From positions 214,421-278,420 of the forward strand of contig JBEWZL010000200.1 of assembly GCA_045837725.1 (NCBI GenBank): a DNA stretch of 64,000 bases. Reading direction: 5' to 3'. Position 1 is the first letter of the stretch. Each line of letters starts with the position of its first letter. Both the position numbers and the translations under genes were made by a program. The notes below the pieces were generated by a model. It was not told where the DNA came from. It saw only the letters and a program-made list of their open reading frames with translations, and ran no database searches. Positions 22,512 through 34,563 of the stretch are shown piece by piece. The stretch is from Vermamoeba vermiformis. Lineage: Eukaryota; Tubulinea; Echinamoebida.

Positions 22512-25150
22512 ATGAAGCAGAATATAATTATCACCCTATTATGTATCGTATTACTCTGCGTCACTCCTTCGTTTTCTAAGCCAACGACCCAAAGTGGTTC
22601 CTTAGAGGACTTGGGCACTTTGATGCTTAGCAAGGCGCTGCGTCTTGATCCAAAAATACAAGGAGGAGGTGCTAAGTGCGTAGGATGCGTCTTAGGTAAG
22701 TAAATCTCGCAGTAGTAATCGTAAAATCACAGCGACGGTTGATCAAACTTTTAAAAACTAATTCGAAGGCTGTATTTAACGTTATAATTTATTCTAGTGG
22801 TTGCTCTTATCGAACAACTGACATATGTGCATGAACAAAATGTAGACAAGACTATGGAAATGCTCTGTCGGTAAGTGAATTGATCCAACAACAGTTAAAC
22901 ATTATTAATTCTTCAATGAACAGCTATTTACCCTCAACCTTGTCTGTTTGGTGCGAGGACCTTATTCAGCAATACGGCGGCATCGTTATTAATATGTTAG
23001 GTAATTTATCTACAAAATGGGTGCGATCGGAAAGTTAGGGTTGGATTTCCACTTTTTATTTGCTACCACGAACTTACTTCGCGTTGTGAACAGAAAATGA
23101 AGAGACGCCAGACCTTGTATGTATGCAGATTGGCCTATGCAACAATGCAACCTGTCACCTGTTCCCGCGTCCAAACAAGATGACACCATTTATGAAAGCT
23201 TTCCCGTCCTTTAATGCTTATGAATTGCCGCAACCTTCTCGTCTTCATGAAAGACAAGCCCGTGGTGGTTTTGACCCTTTGAAATGGCTCTGGGACAAAC
23301 TTTCAACTGTCGCCAACTCACACTTGCCGTTGGTCGATCTGGATGGCGACAAATTTTCAAGTAAGATCTTATTATATATGCACTTTGATGACCTTCTATT
23401 ACTCTTATAATCACATTTGATTTCAATAATTTCAAATTTCAATTATTGCCCTTTTATTTTTAAATCAACATGCAGTACACCCCATAATAATGGTTTCCTA
23501 ATTAGGTGCTGATACCTTCAGAGGCTCAAGATGGCGCGGACGTGACTGCAACGAGTTCTCAAAAGATATTTACCCTGGCAGACAAGTGAACGATTATGAC
23601 GTATGACACTTATTCAAAACACGGTGTTTGCAAGTATTTATTATGATTCTATTTTAGGCTACGACCGATCACAATTGCAATGGTATTCGGGGCACTAATC
23701 CGAGCACTGGCCGATCATACGAGTCTGAGCTCTGTGACGGCACTGACCCGCACGGTGTAGTGATTTTGGGCGATTCTGCTGGTACGTCGTTCACTGAAAA
23801 ACTTGTTCACTGAAGCGTTGCTCAATGACTCCCAATTTAGCCGCACATTTCCACGTGCCTCCCGAGTACGTGATGGCTGCTAACATCACCGCATCAACCT
23901 ATCGCAATCTGGTCGATATTTTGTTGGACGAATTTGACTGGCCACAAATGAGTGCCACGACTGGCTACGAAGACACGCAGTGGATTGGCACGCCGCCTGG
24001 TCCCGTGCACTCGTTCTACTTGAAGATGCGTGAGCGCAATCGATGCATGCATAGAGGTGAGTAGTGCAAATCGACTTTATATAATCGAGTTATATTTAAC
24101 TCTCGCGCATAGACTACCAAAACATTGCTGTCAACGGTGCGCGATCAAGCTCCATGAGCAATCCCAAGGACGGAATTATTCACACTTTGGCTCGTAACGC
24201 CACACTCGACAGACCTGTCTTCTTGACTCTCGCGCTCATCGGCAATGGTGCGTGCTATAATCTCCTTCGATCGATTACATATTATACAAGATACTAACAT
24301 ACTGAAGATGTCTGCAACGGTCACCACAGCTTCGACTGGATGACCACGCCGCAAGAGATGTACGACAACACTATGACCTCGCTCAAGTACCTCGACAACG
24401 GTGTCTTGCCCAAGGGCAGTCACGTGTTCGTGATCGGCATGGCTGACGGCACTCTGCTCTACGACTACTTGCACAATCTCACACACCCTCTCGGTGCACT
24501 CAGGTACGTCTTCAATGTGCTAGACTGATCGACATTGACACTCACTCACAATGCTCTCGTGTTCTTAGAAATGACATCACTTACGCACAGTTCTACGACT
24601 TTATGAATTGCGTGCATGCCTCACCGTGCTGGGGCTGGATGAACACTGATGCCACTGTCAGACAAAAGACTCAACAGCGCGCCAATGAACTCAGCGCTGT
24701 GTTGCGCAATGTACGTATTACTATATTAAGCGCGCTATTATCAATCTAACTCGACTATTCAGATCACCCTCACTCAAAAATTCAACAATTTTGACACGTA
24801 CTTCTTTGAGAGCCCTATTAATGGCAAGTATCACTTAAGCACCTGCGATGAAATTAATATGAAGCTAATACACCTGTTCTATTCAGAGGTGATGAAGATT
24901 TGGGTGGCGCAAGGTGGTCAAGTGTACGACTTGATTGAGCCCGTTGATGGCTTCCATCCCTCACAGATCGGCAATGCACTCGTCGCGGACTACATGTGGA
25001 AGCAGATTGAAGCGAATTATCCGCACATTATGCCACCTGTCAATCCCAACAACGCGCAGATTGACAAGCTGTTCGGCAATCAAGGTATGTAACAAGTAAT
25101 GCTCTCTTAATAACGTCGTGTTGACTGGTGTTTGTTTAGGTGGATATTAA
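22512..25150 (+). CDS. Acyloxyacyl hydrolase (LPS deacylase) with saposin domain
   Basis: Secreted/lysosomal lipase that removes secondary acyl chains from bacterial lipid A. A signal peptide (MKQNIIITLLCIVLLCVTPSFS) is followed by a saposin-B domain with the expected cysteines (CVGCVLGK...MLCRYLPS...WCEDLI...CMQIGLCNNATC). The catalytic GDSL-like subunit starts near GADTFRGSRWRGRDCN and has GVVILGDSAAAHFHVP with the nucleophile Ser. Later come NGARSSSM, FVIGMADG, and the C-terminal EPVDGFHPSQIGNAL carrying the catalytic His/Asp region. It ends GGY. The intron at 24834-24896 is GC-AG. Useful to a bacterivore for detoxifying or digesting LPS (inference). Confidence 0.93.
24834..24896 (+). other. 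GC-AG intron in acyloxyacyl hydrolase
   Basis: The exon ends ...CCTATTAATG and the intron starts GCAAGTATC, ending CTATTCAG. Joining G|AG gives NEVMKIWVAQ in frame. Using the nearby GT (GTATCAC) breaks the frame. Confidence 0.88.
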
Positions 25151-25370
25151 TTAGCTCTCATAGTGTAACATTGTAGTTATAATACTTTCAGTAAACATTT
25201 TGATCAAGTGTAAACATATGTCCTTAAGGTTCATTTATATATACAGCCTTGTTAACTATTTATACGTACTGTCCTTGAATTTCGCTGTTTAACTCCGCTG
25301 CCGAGTTAAAAAAGTTCTAAAGCTGGTGTTTGCTTGTCAAAGATTTTTTCAGCTTAACTGAGGAGCACAT

Positions 25371-26359
25371 ATGAATAAGATCGAAAAGATCGAAGATATA
25401 GATGCGTTAAATGATATTAATGGCGTATCAATTGAAAGTAAGTGGTAACGTTGACGTTAACTTTAGCAATGTCCGATCGGTGTTTAAACTTCGTTTTTAA
25501 TGCCAGATATTGACCAAAGAGCACGACCAGTAGAATATAATGACAAAACAGACCCTTATTGGCGATGTAGATCAATGAGTGGATTTTTAGATCCAGCTGA
25601 AACTTTCAAACAGCGTCTTAAGGCAGATTGGAATACGTAAGACACCTATTCGTATTTTTCCTTAAATTATAATTAAAAATATAAATTCAAAAATGCATTC
25701 CACGATTGATTATTCCAAACCAAAGTTTTTCTTCTCTTGGCAGCATTCAATGCCTCCCCTGTTTAAACAATTAATGTAATTATTATAATCTAGTGTTAGT
25801 TCATATGGAGTTACGCATGAAGAATTGGCATTCCACTTGCGCACAGTGTTGGATCTGGCGAAACAAGAACGGATCCGCAATGAATGGGGACCTGATCGTG
25901 CCGTTACTAGTAAGTATATTTATATTTCTCCTATCTAAAGCTTAAATGAAACACTGCGCTATAATATCGATGACACGATTAATTGTACGAAAGAAAATAT
26001 TGGCGTGTACTAATGTACCGTGAACAGTTTCTTATGACGTGCGGTCAACGCCTGGTCAACGCTGGACTGGCATCCACAAACTATCACGTGGTCCACAGCA
26101 GCTAAAAATAGAACACCGCAGCTTCATTGGCTACCAGTGGTCATTGTTTTACAATTTAGAGCGAGAGGGCAGTGTGCTGAACACGAGTTGGAATGAAGAC
26201 CACACAGTGACTAATGTAGCTATGAATACGAGTCTACTAATCGCTGAGGGCATTGTGGAGTACATTGCCTTATTTGGATTCTATGAAAGTGGCGCGAATA
26301 ATGAGTACAAAGTGGATCCGCTGCAGTTAATCAGAACACTGACTGGATACTCTGAATAG
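25371..26359 (+). CDS. Unknown soluble protein, four exons
   Basis: Reads MNKIEKIEDIDALNDINGVS, then NIDQRARPVEYNDKTDPYWR, TVSSYGVTHEELAFHLRTVL, and a long last exon (about 26033-26359) with GQRWTGIHKLSRGPQQLKIE and YKVDPLQLIRTLTGYSE at the end. All junctions close in frame (A|AT, AC|T, A|TT). No domain recognised; predicted mixed alpha/beta with no membrane segment. The coding sequence contains a MEF2-like decamer, CTAAAAATAG, at 26102-26111. It sits between acyloxyacyl hydrolase and PIG-O on the same strand with short spacers. Confidence 0.6.
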
Positions 26360-26477
26360 CACTAACCTGCCATGTATATTGTATAATAACTTTGCTGTAA
26401 ATATAAACCTTAGCCTCTATTCAACGAAGTCAGATCTGGCAAATATTCATTTTTTTCCGTCAAATGGAGCACACAGC

Positions 26478-29400
26478 ATGAGGAGCAGAATTAAAGAAGA
26501 CCATACTGTGGCTCATGGCAACACTAATGGATCCATATCAAGTGCTTCCATATCTAACAAGCTCTTCATTGCATTTTTACTGTGGATCTGTTTGCTACAC
26601 GGCACAGCGATATTGACATTTACAAAAGGATTTTTCCTGACTAAATACGAGGTCAAAAACACTAGTAGATGTGATAATAATCCATCTCCGTATTTATCAG
26701 CCGCGAGGTAATTTTTTTAATATTTTTTTGTATTTTTGACATTTTGCAATTAATTACTGCTATTAGCGATGTGCAATCCGAAAATAATATTTCTAAATTC
26801 ACGTTTATTCCAGTAGTGCACATACAACCAAACAACCAAGTGATGGGTGTTGGATGCCACGTCGATACACCAAAGCAGTGATCATTATTATAGACGCACT
26901 TCGATTTGACTTTATGACCTACGACCCCTCAATACCTGAAGACTATTATAGAAATAGACTCCCTTATGTCGATCAGCTCTTAAAGACAAGGTAATTCTCC
27001 GTACTTGCTGACCACATCCAAAACTGACTCGCGTACCTTGCAGAGCTCAACACTCAGTACTATATAAATTCATTGCTGATCCACCTACCACCACCATGCA
27101 ACGGCTCAAAGGGCTGACTACAGGTGGCATGCCGACATTCATTGACGCAGGTGACAATTTCAATCCTAGTGCGCGTATTTTTGAAGACAATTGGGTGGAA
27201 CAACTCATCAACCAGGGTCAGTTACTATATAAGGTTAGCGAGATAGTAAATTTGACTCAATTCTCCAAATTAGGCAATCGCGTGGTGTTTATGGGCGATG
27301 ACACGTGGACAGCACTGTACCCGGAACATTTTCACAGAAATTATTCGTACCCGTCCTTCAACGTCAAAGATCTGCACACTGTAGATAATGGCACGTGATA
27401 TTTCCTAATTTGGACGTGACTGACCCTCGCGCAGGTGTGTTGGATCATTTAGTGCCTGAACTGTCGTCACGTGACTGGGATGTAATCATTGCACATTTTC
27501 TCGGCGTAGATCACGTGGGACATCGCTACGGGTACGCGAAATGATTGATTTTGCATTGAAGGTCTGCGACTGACACGTGTCAAATACAGGCCCAGTCACC
27601 CAGCTATGATCGACAAATTGCAACAAATGAATGCAATGCTTGAATCAGTCGTGGCCACTATTGACAAGAACAAGCGCGAGCACCCTGATGAGTGAGTCAC
27701 GTGATTTGTCTCTCGCACCAAATTAGGTAATCTAACCAGGTGTTTTCAGAGAAACAATCTTGCTGGTGATGGGTGACCACGGCATGACTGCTGACGGCAA
27801 TCACGGAGGTGCCTCCGAACTCGAAGTCAGCGCCGCACTGTTCATGCTGGCCACTGACCTGATCAACAACGCAGATGTCAAAGTGTCAAACACTGACTCG
27901 CACAGCACACCGTTCATTGAAGTGTCGCAGATTGACATCGTGCCAAGCATTGCACTTATGCTCGGGGCACCAATCCCGCACGGAAATCTCGGACAAATCA
28001 TTCCCGAACTGTTTTTGCGCCGCGATCACCGTACGATACTCGATCACGTGACTTCAGCGGAACAATTCGTCGAATACTTGCAAACACTGCCGTCGCAACA
28101 ACAAGACGTGTTATTGCGTGCCTTGAAAGAGCTAAATACAGCTCAACACATCAATGACTGGCAACTGCACGAGTATTTGATGGCTTACAATAACCAAACT
28201 AGGCAATTCCCACGTGACAGCATCAACGAATTATTGCAACAATTTCAACGAGCCAATCAGTTGTTTGAACAGTTTAATACCGGTGACCAATCACAAGTCA
28301 CGTGGTCTGTTGATCGCATCAAACTCGCGTGGCACGTGATCAGCGCGTACAGGACGTATCACAAGTCAGCACTTGACATGTGTCGCAGACTGTGGACGAC
28401 ATTTGATGTTGACACGATGACACTTGGTGTCGCAGTTATGCTTGGCAGTTGTTTGACACTTGCAATTCAATTGGTCAACGGACTACATACCTTTCCTTAT
28501 TTGGCAACATTCACTGCACTGTTAATCGGAGCACTCACAGCACTGCTACGACACGTGTCACTCGGCACAGTGACATTCTTCGTGACCAATTACTCCGACT
28601 ACCTGTTGTACGGATCACTGGCCTCGATTGCCGTGCACCTTCTCTTCCAAATTAGGCAACTAGTCCGTGCAGGCCTCCGTCACATTCAACTCGACATGAT
28701 GAGCCTCGCCACACTCGTCTTGCTAGTGTTGCGCATAGTCGCACTGTTCACCAACAGCTACATTGAAGCCGAGTACCGCGTCGTGCAGTTCTTGCAGCTC
28801 AGCATGGTCGTGCTCTATGCATGGACTATGCAGCGCTTTGAAGGGCCCTGGACTCGTGCGGCACTGTTGGCTGTGCTCGTCAAATTAGGCTCGTTCACGA
28901 CACGTGTCAAACAAGAAGAGCACGATGAAGACCTCTCAATGACATATGTCACACTCCTCACCACTGTCTTTGTGCCACTGATCGCGCTGCTCGTGCTGCA
29001 CCGTATGTTGATGGCACTCACATTGCGCGCCAATTACTCCTCGACACGCAGCAGTCGTGTGTATCACGCACTGCTCTACATCATGACGGGACTGGTCGCT
29101 GGTTATTGGACTGTGCTCAAGCTAGGTGCTCTTGAATCGCACTGGACCGTTCGTATACTCTTTCCTAATTTGGTATACGTCCTGTCACTGATGCAGATCA
29201 CACTGCTCGTGCTCTTCACACCATTCATGATCAATCTCCGCACACATGTCTTGGCACTCGCTGCATCGCTCACACCTCCGCTGCTGCTGTTATTGGGTCC
29301 GACTTCCGCTTGGGCTCTGCTCGTGCTGTCACTTCAACTCGTCCTGGCCCCTTCAGCGACACATCAGCCATTCTTTGCAGTGCTGTTCCTGTCACTGACA

Positions 29401-29884
29401 GCAGTCAATTACTTCTACGCGACAGGACACTATCCGGACTTCAATTCGCTGCAGTTCTGGGCTCCGTTTGTGGGCTACGACGAGTATCACCCGCGCATTG
29501 GTGCCATTCTCACCGTGCTCAATACTTGGGCTGCACCACTGCTAGTAACTGCTGCACTGTCGAGTATTCACCGCACAGCAGCCGATGAGCGGATCATTGC
29601 CTGCAGTGTTTGATTCACATGTCATGTTCATCTTGATCCAAGCGCTGGTAGCGTGCTCGACAATGATCTTCAATCACTTGCAGCGCAGACATCTGATGGT
29701 GTGGCGTATATTCGCCCCCAAGTATATATTCGAAGCATTACTATTGTTGTTCATTGATGGACTAGTTTTTGTGTTCGTTCTGTTCTTGATCCGTTGGAGT
29801 CAAGTCAATAAGCCTAAAGAGAAACAAAAGGATCAAAATAATAAAATAAGACTATCTTCGTTTCGAAATTCGCAGGGGGTTTAA
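26478..29884 (+). CDS. PIGO: GPI ethanolamine-phosphate transferase 3 (PIG-O)
   Basis: ER enzyme that adds ethanolamine phosphate to the third mannose of GPI precursors. A short N-tail and membrane anchor ([20 protein letters not shown]) precede the lumenal alkaline-phosphatase-like domain: [15 protein letters not shown] (first metal-binding Asp), [21 protein letters not shown] (nucleophile Thr), [13 protein letters not shown], and [15 protein letters not shown]. The large last exon encodes about ten membrane helices. The terminal block [18 protein letters not shown] is diagnostic for PIG-O but lies +1 out of frame with the main exon (which stops at 29613). A short unplaced intron around 29545-29581, or a base error, must connect them. 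Many CACGTG sites occur in coding sequence. Confidence 0.93.
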
Positions 29885-30013
29885 TTTTGAAATGATACAA
29901 AGTAAAACCTTTCCGCTCGCATCCGTCCTTCTTCAACCAACAAAATTAAGAATGACAGACGCGCTCAGAAATATAAAACAAGGCACAAACGGGTCAAATT
30001 AACAAAAGTGTAT

Positions 30014-31379
30014 TTAGAACTCTCTCTTGGGCTTGCTAGAAGCATAGTCGAGACGGATCGGTCGACCAGCAAGGTTTTGTCCTTGCTTGGCAATAGCGAG
30101 ATCAACAGCAGAAGAATCGCTGAATTCAACAAAAGCGCAGCCCTTGAATTCACCGGTGTTCTTGTCGTTCAACCAACGAATGGCAGAGATCTCACCGCAG
30201 TCCTTGAAGAACTCGCGAACAGATTCTTCGTCGATCGTGTATGACAATTGACCAGCGAACACTGTAGTGCAGCCTTCAGGCTTGGGGGACAATTGGGTGT
30301 CCTTGCCAGGCTTGCGACCACCAGCGGCGGCATTGCGGGGCTTGGCGAGCTCGCATCTGATAGCACGGCCCATCAATTCTTGACCAGTAAGGGCAAGAGC
30401 CTTTTGAGCAGCGGCGGGGGAGTCGAAAGTAATGAATCCAGTACTAGGCATTAGAATTATTAGTAAATTGAAAAGTTGACGGTTGAGATCGATCTGGATC
30501 GTGATGCGATATCCTGCATCTAATAAACTAAAGTGCAGACATCATCGCCCCCGTAAGGGACGACTTCTGTACTTCCGAGGTGTGCAGTTTATATTTTTGC
30601 GAATTTTTTGCTAATCAGCTTACCCAGTAAAGCGACCAGTGTCTCTGTTGTTGACCCAATCAATCTCGACGATCGTTCCGCACTCCTTGAAGAACTCCTT
30701 GGTAGCGTTGTCATCAATGTCGTAGGACAAGTTACCAATGTAAACACGAGCGCCTTCACCACCAGCAGCGGGAGCAGCGGCGGCAGGGGTGGATTCGGCC
30801 TTCTTGGGGGCTTCCTTTTTCTTGGGTTTCTCGTCTTCAGAATCAGAATCGCTCGATGAGGATGATGAGGAGGACTCCTTAGCAGCCTTCTTTGAGGGGG
30901 TAGCGGCCTTCTTGGCAGGCTTTTCGGATTCTGAATCCGAATCGCTAGGATGAGGAAGATGAAGATGAAGCTTGCTTCTTGGCAGCCTTCTTGGGCTCTT
31001 CCTTCTTCTTGGGGGTTTCCTTCTTGGCAGGCTTCTCGGATTCAGAATCTGAATCGCTAGAAGATGAGGAGGAAGAGGAAGCTTGCTTCTTCTTGGGGGT
31101 CTCCTTCTTGGCGGGGGTGGCGGGTTTCTTGGCCTCCTCCTTCTTCTTGGGCTTCTCGGATTCAGAGTCTGAATCGCTGGATGAGGATGAAGAAGAAGAA
31201 GCTTGCTTCTTGGCGGCCTTCTTGGGCTCTTCCTTCTTTTGTTTCTTAGCGGGCTTCTCGTCGGGGGTGGGCTCAGCCTTTCGCTTCTTGTCAGTAACGA
31301 CGGGCTTCTTTTCAACTTCCATCTCGTCGTCGGATGAAGAGGATGATGAGGATGAAGCGAGTTTCTTGGCCTTAGACAT
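30014..31379 (-). CDS. Nucleolin/Nsr1-like protein with two RRMs
   Basis: The N-terminal half consists of alternating basic (KPAKKETPKKK) and acidic Ser-rich (SSSSSSSSDSDSESE) blocks, the CK2-phosphorylated pattern of nucleolin, Nsr1 and Gar2. RRM1 has ARVYIGNLSYDIDDNATKEFF and spans the intron at about 30450-30625 (RFTG|TGFITF). RRM2 has TTVFAGQLSYTIDEESVREFF and GCAFVEFSDSSAVDLA. It ends in a short basic tail (SSKPKREF) instead of a long GGF domain. Role: nucleolar pre-rRNA processing. The fourth Ser-rich block is out of frame by one base near 30946 compared with its sister blocks, so the gene reads through only if one base is restored. The intron contains a strong RNA hairpin. Confidence 0.85.
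30526..30590 (-). ncRNA. Hairpin inside nucleolin-like intron, possible intron-hosted small RNA
   Basis: A long imperfect hairpin: TCGTCCC/GGGGCGA closes an apical TTAC-type loop (about 30543-30563), extended by ACAGA/TCTGT-like and AAGT/ACTT pairs (30531-30574) and an outer AAACT/AGTTT pair. Nucleolin introns host snoRNAs in animals. Here no clean C/D boxes are visible and only ATGATGT approximates a C box. H/ACA-type or a simple structural element are both possible. Confidence 0.3.
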
Positions 31380-31550
31380 GTTTATCGATTGCGATCTGAT
31401 CTGTGTGTTCCTGAGCTACGGAGATGAAAACAAGGGCAACAGCAGGTTTCGAGTTTTTGTTCACCAAACTGGGCATTTTTGACCGTCAAAATTCTGTTCG
31501 AGTTGATTTCAGGCCAAAACCGATCCACTTGTGATTCTGACACCCAAAAC

Positions 31551-33581
31551 ATGACCACCGTTTATCATGCCTCGTTGGCATTACCGACTGATCTTGTATT
31601 TATTTCAGCGTTAACTTCGTCATATTTGATGGACGAAGATGGATTCATTCGAACAGTCAAGTTCTACGAGATCGCTTGGAAAACAATATTTGAGCGCTCT
31701 TCAACGCCCATGTTAATTATACCATTCGAAAATAATTTATTTATCGTTACGAAGGTAAGATCTGATCCCTGCTGCGAACTGCCCGCATTAAATTATTAAT
31801 AATTCGCAGAAAAAATTCGTTTCGAGCGTACGAAAGGAGTTTAGAGAGAAATATCCTGACATTAAATTGGACACTATCGAGGAGGACGGAATTCCACGAG
31901 GGTAAGAATTCTTTTTTCAAGTCACTGCGTTCTGATCCGGTACGTTCATAGACTTTTGGAACAAACGATCAAAGTCATCGTTCTGCGAGTGCTATCAGAC
32001 AAAGGCTGGATGAAAGTGAAGGACGACAGCTTCATTTATGCACCTCTAGCCCCTGACGAGCGAAAGAAATCGCCAGTGCGACCATTGGTGACTTTGGTAC
32101 GTCGAATTCTTGCTAATACGAAGCACAATTAATAACATCCGACCATAGAGATTCACACTGCATGGCGAGAATGAGGCCTATTTTACCATTGAGACTTCAG
32201 CTGCCAAGTTCACCTCGTTGACACTTGACACGTTGTTGCCAGAGTACGAGAACGACGGCACTGAGCACGAGCACGAGGACTTGAAGAAACGATTCAGTGA
32301 AGGAGAGCGAATTGTGAACAAAGACTTGGATGTCAGCAACTGCTTAGTGTTGCCTGCGTTGAATATGGCCACAATCTCGTTCATTCAAAAAGAACCTCCT
32401 ACAGTGGGTGGAATTACGGCTGAAGTGTTTAAAAATTATTGGCGGTTCATGGTACGCGATTCATAACAATTAAATGCGAAGCAGATGACTAATCAACCTG
32501 GCTTAGTACGGCTACAAATTGACCGACAAGCTCTTAGAGCAAGGCTGGGCCTCAGTAGCGCTGTTCACTTTCATGTCGTATCCAGTGTGTTGTTTGACAT
32601 CCACTTCGGGGCTGATTGAACTCAAGGGCCGCGCTCGATCGGTCAAATCAAAGATCGTCAAACACTTTTTGCACGACTTGTCAAATGTCACACTGCCTCT
32701 TCACGAGAACGGCGAGCCAGTACGTATTATTACCATGTAAATAAGGCTCGCTTATTAACTTTGGATAGTTTTTCTCATTTAAAAAGATGGACAAGCAGCC
32801 GATGACATTTGAAACCGGCTTCGTTAGTGTTGCCAAACTGATCGCGCAGCCCGAACACCCCAATTTAACGCCACAAGACGACACCGAGAAGAAATCGAAG
32901 CAAAAGAAGCCATTCGATCCTCAAGACATTGACGCAGTTCTTGCCGGACTTAATCCAGCGAGTGAAGTAACGGACGAAGCACCCATCAGAAAAAAGAGAC
33001 ACGTAGCAACCGTACCAACGACTCCTGCTGTGCCCAAAACACCACCTAAGCCGAGTGTTCCCAAACCTCCTGGCCGCACACTGGGCTTGAAAGTCCGTCA
33101 AGTAGAACCTGTCGCACAACAGACTTCCAAACCACTGCCCACCACTGGCCGATCATTAGGTGTGAAGAGAAAACAAGTCTCAGACGGACCTTTATATCAA
33201 AAAGAGCCGCTGACTAAAAAGAGAAAAACGCAAACAAAAGAAACAGACGAGGCTGAGGTCGTGAGCGCCAGTAACAACAATATCACCAGTGCGTCAGAAG
33301 AGGTGCCTGACACATCGGTGAGCGAGGAACAATCGCACGAGATATCAACTTCTGAAGATGCAAACGGCGAGTTCAAAGTACCCGGAGAGCCAGCAAAGAA
33401 GCGTGAGGCTGTCGATGCGAGCACCATTGATGTCGCCGCGCTGTTGAGTACCAACACAGTGGACTCGCTGTCCATTCCGCAACTGAAAGCGGTGTTGAAG
33501 AGTGTCAAGTTGCCTGTCAGCGGCAAGAAACAAGACCTCGTTGAGCGCGTGAAGAACAACAGCGCTCTGTTCTGTAAATAA
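31551..33581 (+). CDS. DUF4708 (C18orf63-like) protein with C-terminal SAP domain
   Basis: The N-terminal about 370 residues match the DUF4708 plan of animal C18orf63: VLPALNMATISFIQKEPP, VFKNYWRFMYGYKL, FTFMSYPVCCLTSTSGLIEL, IVKHFLHDLSNVTLP. The last large exon (from 32787) encodes a basic, Pro-rich, nuclear-looking linker (PIRKKRHVATVP, KRKQVSDG, PLTKKRKTQTKE) and a final SAP motif (SIPQLKAVLKSVKLPVSGKKQDLVERV). SAP domains bind AT-rich chromosomal DNA, so a chromatin role is likely. The function of DUF4708 proteins is not established. The 3' end is followed directly by a broken copy of the AMP deaminase 3' end. Confidence 0.75.
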
Positions 33582-33864
33582 TGTCGTCATATTGTAAATA
33601 GTGTAAATACTTTTATTGTTGTTATTCAATGTACAATTCACTTGTTCTTTTCAGGTGAGGACAGTGGTGGCAGCACAAACATGTCACCGCTCTTGCGTCG
33701 CGACGCCTCAAACTCTCTGACACTCTTGCGCACTGAGTCGTCGATCGAGTACTTCAATTGATGCACTATGTAGCTGAATGCAAATATTGGGCTTGCTCAA
33801 ATCTAAGTGATGCATCGTAAGTAATTTGAATGTCGAGAAAACTCGTGTTTTTTTACGTACCATT
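33577..33864 (-). pseudogene. Broken duplicate of the AMP deaminase 3' exon (left copy)
   Basis: Nearly identical (about 4 mismatches in the first about 195 bp) to 36649-37035, the 3' end of the AMP deaminase gene plus its downstream flank. This copy has lost 77 bp and 9 bp internally, destroying the reading frame. It ends at ACGTACCATT. It follows directly on the stop codon of the DUF4708 gene. Confidence 0.85.
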
Positions 33865-33870
33865 TCCGGA

Positions 33871-34563
33871 CTAGAGCTTTTCTTTTAGCTTGTCCAACTT
33901 GGCCCTCCACACTTCCGAATAAAAAGCAACATGTTTCTCTTGTTGCGAGTCCGATCGGCTTGAGTCAGCTTCATCAACCTCCATAAACGCATCACAGTTG
34001 TCCTTCCCTTCTTCAGGTGATGGGGGACAAGAAAATGCATCGTCGCTTGAATCATCGAGGTCCATCTCTAAATTTTGGTTTGCAGTTTTTCTACTTTGGA
34101 TGTCAGCAAGTATTTGCGAAATGAGAGAGACAAGAGTATAATCCGTAGTGCCGTCCAGTTGAGGTAATTGATTGAGTGGTGTGTTGAGGACTTGTTTCAG
34201 ATCGGCTGTGCAAAATAAGCTGAGCTCTTTCAGCTTCGGATCCCCAGAGATTGAAATGGTACTAATGTCTAAAACATCGTTCAGGTAGGCAAAGTTGTCG
34301 TAATTTGTCCTCAATCGACGGCTAATCACCGCGGCTCGAGCTTTCTCGGTTTTGACGTGAGTGGGATTACGCGTGCCTCCCCAAATGTACTTTTTTTGGA
34401 ACTCCTTTGGCGTAAGCCTATTCATGTCGTTCTTAATTTTGTTATATTTTTGGTACTCGGAAGAATCTGCATCTCGCTCGTCCGTTGGAGGGATTTGGAT
34501 GTCGGCAAATTTGTCTGTCGTTCCGAGCCTAATGACAAATTGCTTGTATTTTTGCTGGCTCAT
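33871..34563 (-). CDS. Orphan gene X of the inserted segment
   Basis: Single-exon 230-residue ORF starting MSQQKYKQFVIRLGTTDKF. An alternative longer reading has no ATG. The N-terminal half is mixed (YIWGGTRNPTHVKTEKARAA, RRLRTNYDNFAYLNDVLDIS). The C-terminal third is acidic with Ser-Pro sites (MDLDDSSDDAFSCPPSPEEG, MEVDEADSSRSD). No family recognised. It is divergently arranged with the next gene over a 226-bp spacer and ends 7 bp from the duplicated junction. Lack of introns in 690 bp is unusual for this window. Confidence 0.55.
   Translation of the reverse strand: MSQQKYKQFVIRLGTTDKFADIQIPPTDERDADSSEYQKYNKIKNDMNRLTPKEFQKKYIWGGTRNPTHVKTEKARAAVISRRLRTNYDNFAYLNDVLDISTISISGDPKLKELSLFCTADLKQVLNTPLNQLPQLDGTTDYTLVSLISQILADIQSRKTANQNLEMDLDDSSDDAFSCPPSPEEGKDNCDAFMEVDEADSSRSDSQQEKHVAFYSEVWRAKLDKLKEKL

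Noticed and set aside
30979-31482. 167-residue plus-strand ORF rich in Gly, Ser, Leu, Glu
   Set aside because: Antisense reading of the Ser/Lys repeats of the nucleolin-like gene; low-complexity artefact.
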